A stretch of DNA of 64,000 nt from Geomonas sp. RF6 (GCF_021044625.1 NZ_CP087999.1:2187001-2251000), one strand, 5' to 3'. Positions 16,265-24,368 are shown, counted from the stretch's first letter. A program made the numbers and translations. Notes: generated from the letters alone by a model not told the origin.

Positions 16265-19219
16265 ATGGAACAGGCGGTGACAAGGCTGAACGAGGCGTTG
16301 CGGCAAAAGAGGCACCAGGAAGGCGCGCTGATCCTCGACGAGCTTCTGCGGGAGGCGCCGCAGGACGTGAAGTTCCTCTCCCTTGCAGGGGCGCTGGCCC
16401 GGGAGAGAGGGGACCTTTTCCAGGCGCACGAGTTTTTCCGGCGCGCGGTCGTCCTGCAGCCGGGGGTGCCGGAGCTGCACAACAACCTCGGGGTGCTCCG
16501 GCACGACCTGGGGGAGAATGTAGAGGCGCTCTCCTGCTACGACGAGGCCCTTCGCCTCGCCCCCCGCTACGGCGAGGCGCTCTCCAACCGCGCCAACGCC
16601 CTGAGGGCCCTCGGCAGGTCGGTGGAAGCGGTCCTCGGCTACCGGGAGGCGATCGCCTGTGCGCCGGACAACCCGGAGTTTTACTACAACCTCGGTAACG
16701 CGCTGCGTGCGGAGGGGGAGTGGGAGGAGGCGGTCGAGGCCTACCATCACCTTCTGGCGCTCGATCCCGCTCATCTGTGGGGGTGGGTGAACCTTTGCGG
16801 CTCCCACATGGCGCTGGGGCGCGGAGACGCGGCGATCCACGCCGGGCGGCGCGCCGTGCGCCTCTCCCCGGAAAGTCCGGACGCTCACTGGAACCTGGCG
16901 CTTGCCCTCCTCTCCGAGGGGGAATTCCTGGCGGGGTGGAGGGAGTACGAGTGGCGTCTCGCCGACGCGCGCACCTTCCCGCGCGAGCGCGCTGGGAAGC
17001 CGCTGTGGGACGGGTCCCCGCTCGCCGGGCGCACCATCCTCGTGGTCTGCGAGCAGGGGTTCGGGGATGCGATCCAGTTCATCCGCTACGTCCCCCTCCT
17101 TGCCTGCGCGGGAGCCCGGGTGGTGGTGGAGTGCCGCCGCGAGCTTGTGACGCTCTTCTCGAGGCAGGCGGGGGTAGCGGTTGTGGTTCAGGGGGGAGCT
17201 TCCCTCCCTGACTTTGACACCTTTACCTATCTCTTAAGTCTGCCGCGCCTCCTGGGGACGGAGCTTTCCTCCATCCCGGCCGGGGTGCCGTATCTCACCC
17301 CCGACCCCGGGCTCTGCGCCTCCTGGCGGGAGCGCCTGGGGGAGGGGCACGCGCTGAAGGTCGGCGTGGTATGGGCGGGGAGCGCCGGTTACAAGAACGA
17401 CCGGAACAGGTCCCTTGAAGCCCGGCACCTCTCCCCCTTGGGCGAGCTGCCGGACGTGGAGCTCTACAGCCTGCAGATAGGGGAAGCAGCCCGAGCGGTG
17501 CAGGGATCTTCCCCGGTGCTGCGCGCGGTGGACCTCTCTCCGGAGATCCGCCATTTTTCCGACACGGCCGCCATAATTGCCAATCTGGACCTTGTGGTCG
17601 CCGTCGACACCGCTGTGGCGCACCTGTGCGGGGCGCTCGGCAAGCCGGTATGGGTCCTGATCCCGAAGGGGAACGACTGGCGCTGGCTGCGCGAGCGGGA
17701 CGATTCTCCCTGGTACCCGACCATGCGCCTGTACCGTCAGGATCGCGTCGGGGAGTGGAGCTCCGTCGTGGCCCGCGTCCGCGCCGACCTGAAAAAGGAG
17801 AGCAGCAACGCGTCCCGACTCTTCAAGAAGGGGAACAGTCTCGCTTCTGCAGGGAAATACCACGATGCGTTCGGGGCGTACCGGAGGGTGCTGGACCTGG
17901 AGCCCTCCTGTGCGGAAGCGTACAACAACCTCGGCCTCGCGCTGCAGGACCTGGGGCTTCTCCGGGAGGCGATGGGGAGCTACCGGGCAGCACTCGCGCT
18001 TCGCCCCGGGCTCGTTGACGCGGAAAACAATCTCGGGACGGTGCTGAGCGCCCTGGGGGAGAAGGAGGAGGCGGCGCTCTCCTTCGAGCGCGCCATCGCA
18101 CTCGCGCCCGACTACCTCCCCCCGTATCTCAATCTCGGCGGGGTGCTGCAGTTCCTCGAGCGTCCCCAGGAGGCGCTCCCCCTGTACCTGCGGGCGATCG
18201 CGCTGAGGCCGGACGCGCTGGAGCCGCGCATGAACCTCAGCACCGCCTGGCAGGACCTGGGGGAGCCGCAGCGGGCGATAGAGAGCTGCCGCGAGGCGCT
18301 CTCCCTGTACCCCGATTCCCCGGAGGCTCACTGGAATCTGGCGCTCAACCTACTCATGACCGGAGAGTACGAGCAGGGGTGGCGCGAGTACGAGTGGCGC
18401 CTCAAGGGGGCGGACGCGCAGCTCACACCCCCTTCCTGGCGTGGTGAGGCGCTTGCCGGGGAGATGATCCTTCTGCGCTGCGAGCAGGGATTCGGAGATA
18501 CCTTCCACTTTGCCCGCTATGTAGAGCTCGTGGCGCAGCGCGGCGGACGGGTGGTGCTGGAGTGCCAGTCCGCGTCGCTAAAACCACTCCTGGCCCGCCT
18601 CCCCGGAGTGTGCGGGGTCGTCGCCCGCGGGGAGGAGCTCCCCCCGGTGCGCCGCTATGCGCCCCTTTTGAGCCTCCCGCACATCTTCGGCACGACCCTC
18701 GACACGGTCCCCACCGGAAGGTACCTTACGGCCGACCCGGCGCGGGAGGCGCTCTGGCGCCAGAGGCTCGCCGGGGACGGGTCGTTTCGGGTCGGGCTGG
18801 TGTGGAAGGGGGGGCCGCTCCCCAAAAACCGCGCCTGCCCCTTCCCGGCTTTCGCACCCCTTGCCGCCGTGCGGGGGGTGAGCTTCTACAGCCTCCAGCT
18901 TGGCGAGGCGCCCGTTGCAGGTGTGCTGCCGGTGACGGACCTCTCCGGGGAGATCAGCGATTTCGGTGACACCGCCGCAATTATCGCCAATCTCGACCTC
19001 GTCATCTCCGTCGACACCGCTGTGGCACACCTCGCGGGGGGGATGGGGGTGCCGGTCTGGACCCTGCTGCCGCGGGTGGCGGACTGGCGCTGGCTCATGG
19101 GGCGCGACGACTCCCCCTGGTATCCCGCCATGCGCCTCTTCCGGCAGGAAAGGGGCGGGGACTGGGACGGCGTGATCAGGCGGGTCTGCGAGGCGCTGCG
19201 CGAGCGGCCGGGGGTGTGA
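16265..19219 (+). CDS. Two-module TPR / GT9-like glycosyltransferase
   Basis: 984 aa with the same architecture as the preceding gene, but two modules: TPR 1-235 and GT9-like 245-510; TPR 517-720 and GT9-like 725-984. Motifs repeat at about 258 and 734 (CEQGFGDxxxFxRY) and at about 442 and 912 (DLVxxVDTAVAHLxGxxGxP). ATG 16265 follows the previous stop by 2 nt. No terminator separates it from the fliC promoter 32 nt beyond its stop. Together the two genes supply five TPR-GT9 units in a row, pointing to serial internal duplication. Substrate not known. Confidence 0.82.
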   Translation: MEQAVTRLNEALRQKRHQEGALILDELLREAPQDVKFLSLAGALARERGDLFQAHEFFRRAVVLQPGVPELHNNLGVLRHDLGENVEALSCYDEALRLAPRYGEALSNRANALRALGRSVEAVLGYREAIACAPDNPEFYYNLGNALRAEGEWEEAVEAYHHLLALDPAHLWGWVNLCGSHMALGRGDAAIHAGRRAVRLSPESPDAHWNLALALLSEGEFLAGWREYEWRLADARTFPRERAGKPLWDGSPLAGRTILVVCEQGFGDAIQFIRYVPLLACAGARVVVECRRELVTLFSRQAGVAVVVQGGASLPDFDTFTYLLSLPRLLGTELSSIPAGVPYLTPDPGLCASWRERLGEGHALKVGVVWAGSAGYKNDRNRSLEARHLSPLGELPDVELYSLQIGEAARAVQGSSPVLRAVDLSPEIRHFSDTAAIIANLDLVVAVDTAVAHLCGALGKPVWVLIPKGNDWRWLRERDDSPWYPTMRLYRQDRVGEWSSVVARVRADLKKESSNASRLFKKGNSLASAGKYHDAFGAYRRVLDLEPSCAEAYNNLGLALQDLGLLREAMGSYRAALALRPGLVDAENNLGTVLSALGEKEEAALSFERAIALAPDYLPPYLNLGGVLQFLERPQEALPLYLRAIALRPDALEPRMNLSTAWQDLGEPQRAIESCREALSLYPDSPEAHWNLALNLLMTGEYEQGWREYEWRLKGADAQLTPPSWRGEALAGEMILLRCEQGFGDTFHFARYVELVAQRGGRVVLECQSASLKPLLARLPGVCGVVARGEELPPVRRYAPLLSLPHIFGTTLDTVPTGRYLTADPAREALWRQRLAGDGSFRVGLVWKGGPLPKNRACPFPAFAPLAAVRGVSFYSLQLGEAPVAGVLPVTDLSGEISDFGDTAAIIANLDLVISVDTAVAHLAGGMGVPVWTLLPRVADWRWLMGRDDSPWYPAMRLFRQERGGDWDGVIRRVCEALRERPGV

Positions 19220-19251
19220 CAAATAATTGACCGCGCTTTGACACTTCCGGT

Positions 19252-19267
19252 TGGCAACGTCCTTGCA
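19252..19267 (+). promoter_or_regulatory. Sigma-54 (-24/-12) promoter of flagellin gene 1
   Basis: TGGCAACGTCCTTGCA keeps the invariant GG and GC with exact spacing, with two deviations from consensus in between. Predicted start is near 19279, giving a leader of about 145 nt. No good sigma-28 match was found before this gene. Confidence 0.7.
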
Positions 19268-19323
19268 AAAGGCTGCTTCGCACCTAGTCGCAGGCGCTGA
19301 TGAAAGTCGAGCCGTATCAGGAC

Positions 19324-19396
19324 CGGGCTCAGAAGGGCCCGCTTTTCATAGAACGAACGTAACCGCAACATCAACCCAGCACCGGCCTGAAGGCCG
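19324..19396 (+). promoter_or_regulatory. Leader hairpins of flagellin gene 1
   Basis: Two stem-loops in the predicted leader: CGGGCT/GGCCCG at 19324-19341, followed by CTTTT and resembling a small attenuator; and CGGCC-TGAA-GGCCG at 19383-19396, placed 14 nt before the AAAGGAG ribosome site. The second parallels the hairpins in the leaders of flagellins 2 and 3 and may be a target for FlbT-type control (inference). Confidence 0.45.
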
Positions 19397-19423
19397 AAAC
19401 CCAGTACAAAGGAGAGTTTTTTC

Positions 19424-20242
19424 ATGGCAGTAAGCGACATTTCCATCACCGCCGGCATGAGGAGCAACCTCCTCCAGCTCCAGGAGACCAGCAAGCTCAC
19501 CACCAGGACCCAGACCCGCCTTGCCTCCGGCAAGGAAGTAAACAGCGCGCTCGACAACCCGACGAACTACTTCGCGGCGCAGAGCGCCAACCAGCGCGCC
19601 ACCGACCTCAGCGACAAGAAGGACAACATGAGCGAGGCGGTGCAGACCGTTCAGGCCGCCAACGCCGGCATCACCGCCATCACCGGCCTCGTCTCCGCAG
19701 CGAAAGGTCTCGCGCAGTCGGCACTCTCCACCAGCGACACGGTGACCCAGTCGAAGCTTTCGGTGCAGTACAACACGGTGCGCAGCCAGATCGACAACCT
19801 CTCTTCCGACTCCGGCTACCGCGGCCTGAACCTGCTGAGCTCCAACAACACCCTGACCGTCAACTTCAACGAGAACAACAGCTCGAAGTTGAACGTGGTC
19901 GGCTTCCTCGCCAACTCCGGCGGTCTCAGCCTCTCCGCTGCCTCCAACGCCTGGCAGGCGGCCAGCGACATCACCACCGATGCCGCAAAGCTTGACACCG
20001 CGCTCAGCACCCTGCGTTCCAACACGCAGACCCTGGCGGCGAACCTGAACATCATCACCAACCGTCAGACCTTCACCGATAGCATGATCAACACCCTGCA
20101 GACCGGCGCCGACAACCTGACGCTGGCCGACATGAACCAGGAAGGGGCCAACATGCTGGCACTGCAGACCCGCCAGCAGCTGAGCACCCAGTCTCTGAGC
20201 ATGTCTTCTCAGGCAGCACAGTCCGTCCTCAAGCTCTTCTAG
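19424..20242 (+). CDS. fliC: Flagellin 1
   Basis: Filament subunit, 272 aa, with only the D0/D1 domains and a short middle. The N-terminal half includes LLQLQETSKLTTRTQTRLAS and ALDNPTNYFAAQSANQRA; the C-terminal half begins near NTLQTGADNLTLADMNQEGA. The pattern NPTNYFAAQS resembles alphaproteobacterial flagellins more than the enteric type. It differs from copies 2 and 3 mainly at SSNNTL, NENNSS, the NRQTF region and the QSLSMSS tail. It is the only one of the three behind a sigma-54-type promoter. A Ser/Thr/Asn-rich middle (about 135-175) could carry O-linked glycans. Confidence 0.97.
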   Translation: MAVSDISITAGMRSNLLQLQETSKLTTRTQTRLASGKEVNSALDNPTNYFAAQSANQRATDLSDKKDNMSEAVQTVQAANAGITAITGLVSAAKGLAQSALSTSDTVTQSKLSVQYNTVRSQIDNLSSDSGYRGLNLLSSNNTLTVNFNENNSSKLNVVGFLANSGGLSLSAASNAWQAASDITTDAAKLDTALSTLRSNTQTLAANLNIITNRQTFTDSMINTLQTGADNLTLADMNQEGANMLALQTRQQLSTQSLSMSSQAAQSVLKLF

Positions 20243-20269
20243 TAGCACGTCCAGCAGCACGCTTCATCC

Positions 20270-20304
20270 GGCGGCGGGGGAATATCCTCCGCCGCCTTTT
20301 TTTT
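20270..20304 (+). terminator. Intrinsic terminator of flagellin gene 1
   Basis: GGCGGCGG and CCGCCGCC arms around a short AATAT-containing loop, followed by eight T residues. Confidence 0.9.
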
Positions 20305-20345
20305 CGCCCCTGGCCGAGATCCGGGGGGCGGGGCGCCCGCTTCTA

Positions 20346-20386
20346 CCCCATCCCCACCCTGACCCTCCCCTTGAAAGGGAGGGGAC
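20346..20386. repeat. Dispersed repeat family C, copy 1
   Basis: Begins CCCATCCCCACCCTGACC and contains the inverted repeat CTCCCCTTGAAAGGGAGGGG. Related copies are at 44412-44454 and, in opposite orientation, 63549-63592. It occupies the 445-nt gap between flagellins 1 and 2; the rest of that gap is the terminator, a promoter and a leader. Confidence 0.7.
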
Positions 20387-20515
20387 TTTTGGGCTCCTGC
20401 TTGCCGAAATAATCCCCTTCGAGGCTGCCGACCGCCACCCGCCTTTCTCTCTTGCCCCCCTGCCTGCCGCTCTACCTGATTAAAAAATTACAATATAATT
20501 CCTTGATTTTATTTC

Positions 20516-20542
20516 TAAAGTTCGCCGACCGTTCGACGATAC
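20516..20542 (+). promoter_or_regulatory. Sigma-28 promoter of flagellin gene 2
   Basis: TAAAGTTC, an 11-nt spacer, then GACGATAC (consensus TAAAGTTT-N11-GCCGATAA). Predicted start is near 20549, giving a leader of about 138 nt. Confidence 0.8.
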
Positions 20543-20606
20543 GTCTCGTAAACCGGTGAAGACACTCCATCTGAAAAAGGAGGGAATTGATCTGAGGCGA
20601 GTTTTT

Positions 20607-20687
20607 TAGGCAAGTGACCAAGAAACGGCAACCCCTAACCACAACTCCGGCAAGAATGCCGGAAAAATCCAGAAAAGGAGAAACACC
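20607..20687 (+). promoter_or_regulatory. Conserved flagellin leader with hairpin (gene 2)
   Basis: This 81-nt leader is identical, apart from one inserted C, to the leader at 21810-21889 before flagellin 3. It contains a perfect hairpin CCGGCA-AGAA-TGCCGG (20647-20662) and then an A-rich stretch with AAAGGAG before the ATG. Strong conservation of a non-coding leader next to flbT/flaF suggests post-transcriptional control. Confidence 0.6.
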
Positions 20688-21506
20688 ATGGCAGTCAGCG
20701 ATATTTCCATCACTTCCGGTATGAGGAGCAACCTCCTCCAGCTTCAGGAGACCAGCAAGCTCACGACGAGGACCCAGACCCGCCTTGCTTCCGGCAAGCA
20801 GGTCAACAGCGCGCTCGACAACCCGACCAACTACTTCGCGGCGCAGAGCGCCAACCAGCGCGCCAACGACCTGTCCGACAAGAAGGACAACATGAGCGAG
20901 GCGGTGCAGACCGTTCAGGCAGCCAACGCCGGCATCACCGCCATCACCGGCCTGGTCTCCGCAGCGAAAGGTCTCGCACAGTCGGCACTCTCCACCAGCG
21001 ACACGGTGACCCAGTCGAAGCTTTCGGTGCAGTACAACACGGTGCGCAGCCAGATCGACAACCTCTCTTCCGACTCCGGCTACCGCGGCCTCAACCTGCT
21101 GAGCTCCACCAACACCCTGACCGTCAACTTCAACGAGAACAACACCTCGAAGTTGAACGTGGTCGGCTTCCTCGCCAACTCCGGCGGCCTCAGCCTCTCC
21201 GCGGCCTCCAACGCCTGGCAGGCGGCCAGCGACATCACCACCGATGCCGCTAAGCTCGACACGGCGCTCAGCACCCTGCGTTCCAACACGCAGACCCTGG
21301 CGGCGAACCTGAACATCATCACCACCCGTCAGGACTTCACCGACAGCATGATCAACACCCTGCAGCAGGGTGCCGACAACCTGACCCTGGCCGACATGAA
21401 CCAGGAAGGCGCCAACATGCTGGCACTGCAGACCCGCCAGCAGCTGAGCACCTCCTCCCTGAGCATGTCCTCCCAGGCAGCTCAGTCGGTCCTCAGGCTC
21501 TTCTAG
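20688..21506 (+). CDS. fliC: Flagellin 2
   Basis: Filament subunit of 272 aa, nearly identical to flagellin 3 and very close to flagellin 1. It shares the D0/D1 helices (residues 1-130 and 190-272) and ends SSLSMSSQAAQSVLRLF. Differences from copy 3 cluster at the start (MAV versus MSV), in the middle (FLANSGGLSLSAAS versus FLGSSSGLSLTAAS) and at RQDF versus RQTF. It has its own sigma-28 promoter and terminator, so it is a monocistronic late gene. Confidence 0.97.
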   Translation: MAVSDISITSGMRSNLLQLQETSKLTTRTQTRLASGKQVNSALDNPTNYFAAQSANQRANDLSDKKDNMSEAVQTVQAANAGITAITGLVSAAKGLAQSALSTSDTVTQSKLSVQYNTVRSQIDNLSSDSGYRGLNLLSSTNTLTVNFNENNTSKLNVVGFLANSGGLSLSAASNAWQAASDITTDAAKLDTALSTLRSNTQTLAANLNIITTRQDFTDSMINTLQQGADNLTLADMNQEGANMLALQTRQQLSTSSLSMSSQAAQSVLRLF

Positions 21507-21531
21507 GAGCTGGTATACCGGGGCGGTGGGG

Positions 21532-21555
21532 AAGAATTCCCTACCGCCTTTTTTT
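21532..21555 (+). terminator. Intrinsic terminator of flagellin gene 2
   Basis: Stem GGCGGT-GGGGAA pairing with TTCCCTACCGCC, then seven T residues. Confidence 0.9.
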
Positions 21556-21724
21556 ATCCGTAAGCTCTCGCCTACCCCCTCCCACTCTCCCTTTTTTGCT
21601 GTCGTCAACGTTTCGTACCCCGTAACCGCTGGCTCTTCGCCCCGTTCTCCTCGGCACTATCTCGTCGTCGGTCCGCACCCTCGCGCCGAATACATTAAAT
21701 AACTGTAACCTGCTGTTTTTGCTC

Positions 21725-21751
21725 TAAAGTTGCGCGTGGCGGCGACGATAT
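21725..21751 (+). promoter_or_regulatory. Sigma-28 promoter of flagellin gene 3
   Basis: TAAAGTTG, an 11-nt spacer, then GACGATAT, nearly the same core as the flagellin 2 promoter. Predicted start is near 21758. The 383-nt gap between flagellins 2 and 3 otherwise holds a terminator, about 150 nt without evident signals, and the conserved leader. Confidence 0.8.
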
Positions 21752-21809
21752 GTCTCCTAACCAGTGATGACTCCATCTGAAAGGAGGAACTGATCTGAGG
21801 CGTGTTTAT

Positions 21810-21889
21810 TAGGCAAGTGACCAAGAAACGGCAACCCTAACCACAACTCCGGCAAGAATGCCGGAAAAATCCAGAAAAGGAGAAACACC
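21810..21889 (+). promoter_or_regulatory. Conserved flagellin leader with hairpin (gene 3)
   Basis: Duplicate of the flagellin 2 leader, with hairpin CCGGCA-AGAA-TGCCGG at 21849-21864 followed by the AAAGGAG ribosome site. Sequence upstream of 21810 is similar but has small insertions and substitutions. Confidence 0.6.
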
Positions 21890-22708
21890 ATGTCCGTAAG
21901 CGATATTTCCATTACCTCCGGTATGAGGAGCAACCTCCTCCAGCTCCAGGAAACCAGCAAGCTCACCACCAGGACCCAGACCCGCCTTGCTTCCGGCAAG
22001 CAGGTCAACAGCGCGCTCGACAACCCGACCAACTACTTCGCAGCGCAGAGCGCCAACCAGCGCGCCAACGACCTGTCCGACAAGAAGGACAACATGAGCG
22101 AAGCGGTGCAGACCGTTCAGGCGGCGAACGCCGGCATCACCGCCATCACCGGCCTCGTCTCCGCTGCGAAAGGTCTCGCCCAGTCGGCGCTCTCCACCAG
22201 CGACACGGTGACCCAGTCGAAGCTTTCGGTGCAGTACAACACGGTGCGCAGCCAGATCGACAACCTCTCTTCCGACTCCGGCTACCGCGGCCTGAACCTG
22301 CTGAGCTCCACCAACACCCTGACCGTCAACTTCAACGAGAACAACACCTCGAAGCTGAACGTGGTCGGCTTCCTCGGCAGCTCCAGCGGTCTCAGCCTCA
22401 CTGCCGCTTCGAACGCATGGCAGGCGGCCAGCGACATCACCACCGATGCCGCAAAGCTTGATACCGCGCTCAGCACCCTGCGTTCCAACACGCAGACCCT
22501 GGCGGCGAACCTGAACATCATCACCACCCGTCAGACCTTCACCGACAGCATGATCAACACCCTGCAGCAGGGCGCCGACAACCTGACGCTGGCCGACATG
22601 AACCAGGAAGGCGCAAACATGCTGGCACTGCAGACCCGCCAGCAGCTGAGCACCTCCTCCCTGAGCATGTCCTCCCAGGCAGCTCAGTCCGTACTCAGGC
22701 TCTTCTAG
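21890..22708 (+). CDS. fliC: Flagellin 3
   Basis: Third 272-aa flagellin. D0/D1 sequences match flagellin 2 almost residue for residue; the main divergence is a short central patch (FLGSSSGLSLTAASNAW, about 160-176), which probably faces the filament surface. It begins MSVSDISITSGMRSNLL. It has its own sigma-28 promoter. Its terminator is weaker than the other two, so some read-through into the following gene is plausible. Confidence 0.97.
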   Translation: MSVSDISITSGMRSNLLQLQETSKLTTRTQTRLASGKQVNSALDNPTNYFAAQSANQRANDLSDKKDNMSEAVQTVQAANAGITAITGLVSAAKGLAQSALSTSDTVTQSKLSVQYNTVRSQIDNLSSDSGYRGLNLLSSTNTLTVNFNENNTSKLNVVGFLGSSSGLSLTAASNAWQAASDITTDAAKLDTALSTLRSNTQTLAANLNIITTRQTFTDSMINTLQQGADNLTLADMNQEGANMLALQTRQQLSTSSLSMSSQAAQSVLRLF

Positions 22709-22733
22709 TAGCGGAGTTACCCTTGTTTATCGG

Positions 22734-22767
22734 GGCGGTGGGGAAGAAATCCCTGCCGCCCATTTTT
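22734..22767 (+). terminator. Intrinsic terminator of flagellin gene 3
   Basis: GGCGGTGGGGA pairs with TCCCTGCCGCC, followed by CATTTTT. The interrupted T-run suggests incomplete termination before the gene at 22792. Confidence 0.7.
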
Positions 22768-22791
22768 CGCTTCAGATATCGGTGATACCTC

Positions 22792-23496
22792 ATGTCAATT
22801 GATCCAGTAAAGATTGACGCCGTGAAGGTTCTCCGCCCGGACCAGCAAGAACCTCCCCTGCAGAGTTCCCCACTCCCGAGCGCCGGCGATTCCGGCCGCG
22901 CCCCGGCCGCCGCAGTTACCCTTACCGAGCTCCCCCAGGGACGCTACAGCGATTTTTTGCGCCAGAAAGAGGATTATGGCGCCGCTGCCGCCGATCTCAG
23001 GGAAAAGGACCAGGCCCTCGAGAAGCTGAGTCAAAAGATTGGCTCGCTCAAGGAGCCGCTGCAGGCGATCGTGAAGCAGTACCCCCCCTTTTCCCCTGAG
23101 GACAAGGAACGGGTCGAGTTCCTGAAGCAGTACGCCGGGCTCCGGAAGGAGATAGACGCTCTAACCGTGCCCCGCCCCGCCCCCTCCTTGCCTCCCCCTC
23201 CCCCTGCCGTTACCGACCGTCAAATTCATGACCACCTGAACGATCTTGACTCCGCAGGCGCTGCCTTCGGCCAGTTACGCGGCTCCATCGCCTCCAGAGT
23301 CCCCCTTCTCGCCGAAAACAGCGCCAGCGCTGTGCTTTTTCGCGCCGGAGGGGGTGGTTTTTCCGGTCTTTCCGCCACCGCGCGCGACGAATCTGCAGCG
23401 GTGCAGAAAAGTGCCGAAGTTGGTCAGCAATTTGCAATAGAGACAGCGCGGGGGGTATCGCCCTCCAATTCCCCTTTCCTGAAGTCTATGGGTTAA
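22792..23496 (+). CDS. Unrecognised protein between flagellins and flbT
   Basis: I do not recognise this 234-aa protein. Visible features: a polar N-terminus MSIDPVKIDAVKVLRPDQQE; a probable coiled-coil at about 58-100 (ADLREKDQALEKLSQKIG); a proline-rich linker near 125-140; and a Ser/Ala-rich C-terminus. There is no signal peptide and no cysteine. Its place between fliC and flbT, 3 nt before flbT, argues for a flagellar role such as chaperone, FlaG-like filament protein or export substrate, but no motif proves any of these. The ribosome site before its ATG is weak. Confidence 0.7.
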   Translation: MSIDPVKIDAVKVLRPDQQEPPLQSSPLPSAGDSGRAPAAAVTLTELPQGRYSDFLRQKEDYGAAAADLREKDQALEKLSQKIGSLKEPLQAIVKQYPPFSPEDKERVEFLKQYAGLRKEIDALTVPRPAPSLPPPPPAVTDRQIHDHLNDLDSAGAAFGQLRGSIASRVPLLAENSASAVLFRAGGGGFSGLSATARDESAAVQKSAEVGQQFAIETARGVSPSNSPFLKSMG

Positions 23497-23499
23497 GCC

Positions 23500-23892
23500 A
23501 TGTCCCTAAAAATTACCTTGAAGAGCAACGAGCGGTTAATCGTCGGGGGAGCTGTTGTGAAGAACGGCGGCAAGGGCACCGTCCTCTACATCGAGAACAC
23601 GGTTCCGATCCTGCGCGAGAAGGACATCCTTGGAGAGAAGGATGCTTCCACTCCCTGCCGGCAGCTCTACTTCACCATTCAGCTCATGTACATCGACGAA
23701 GCGAACGTGCCGCAGTATCACGGCGTGTACGCCGAACTGGTGAAAAACATTCTCACCGCAGCCCCCAGCACCTCCTCCTACATCGAGCAGGTAGGGGAGC
23801 GCGTGATGGCCGGAAACTACTATCATGCGTTGAAGTTGGCACGCAATCTCATTGATTACGAAGAGGAGTTACTGAAAAATGCAAACCAATAA
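23500..23892 (+). CDS. flbT: Flagellar biosynthesis repressor FlbT
   Basis: Post-transcriptional regulator that in Caulobacter binds the flagellin mRNA leader and promotes its decay until the hook is finished. The 130-aa protein has the family pattern SLKITLKSNERLIVGGAVV, then CRQLYFTIQLMYIDEAN and the C-terminal AGNYYHALKLARNLIDYEEE helix. It starts 3 nt after the previous gene with little ribosome-binding sequence, so coupled translation is likely. It overlaps flaF by 14 nt. Confidence 0.92.
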   Translation: MSLKITLKSNERLIVGGAVVKNGGKGTVLYIENTVPILREKDILGEKDASTPCRQLYFTIQLMYIDEANVPQYHGVYAELVKNILTAAPSTSSYIEQVGERVMAGNYYHALKLARNLIDYEEELLKNANQ

Positions 23893-24256
23893 CGCGATCA
23901 GAGAGTATGTCGGGATCCAGAAAGAGAGCATGTCCGGACGTGAGCTGGAGGCTTCGGTATTGACGAAGGGCGGGCTCATGCTGAAGGCATGTCAGGAGAA
24001 CTGGGATGCCCCCGATCGTGAAGCGAAACTGATGGATGCGATCAAGTACAACCAGAAGGTGTGGAGCTTCTTCCAGGCCGAGCTCACCGAGCCGACGAAC
24101 CCCCTGCCGAAAAAGCTGAGGGAGGACCTGCTCAACCTGAGCATCTTCATCGACAAGAGGTTCTTCGAGGTCATGGCCTACCCCGATCGCGAGAAGCTGA
24201 CTGCGGTGATCGACATCAACTTCAACATCGCCGCCGGCCTGCGCTCGAACCCGTAA
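23879..24256 (+). CDS. flaF: Flagellar biosynthesis regulator FlaF
   Basis: Partner of FlbT; in alphaproteobacteria FlaF is needed for flagellin synthesis or secretion and opposes FlbT. The 125-aa helical protein shows the family blocks SGRELEASVLTKGGLMLKAC (about 20-39), LMDAIKYNQKVWSFFQAEL and LREDLLNLSIFIDKR. It overlaps flbT by 14 nt. A long GC-rich hairpin with a T-run follows. Confidence 0.92.
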   Translation: MQTNNAIREYVGIQKESMSGRELEASVLTKGGLMLKACQENWDAPDREAKLMDAIKYNQKVWSFFQAELTEPTNPLPKKLREDLLNLSIFIDKRFFEVMAYPDREKLTAVIDINFNIAAGLRSNP

Positions 24257-24286
24257 TCCCCCGTTCGATTTTTCGAAGAGATATGA

Positions 24287-24341
24287 GCCGGGGCGGGTTT
24301 TCCCTCTCTCTCCAGACGGGAAAGTCCCCCCGGCCGTTTTT
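24287..24341 (+). terminator. Intrinsic terminator after flaF
   Basis: GCCGGGG pairs with CCCCCCGGC and TTTTCCC with GGGAAAG on opposite sides of a CT-rich loop; GTTTTT follows. It closes the fliC3-flbT-flaF region. Confidence 0.65.
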
Positions 24342-24368
24342 CTTCGTAGTCACCAGATGTAATGTCAA

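Noticed and set aside
19424-22708. Possible phase-variation or CRISPR-like repeat array
   Set aside because: The repeated blocks are three complete flagellin genes with their own promoters and terminators. No short direct repeats with unique spacers are seen.
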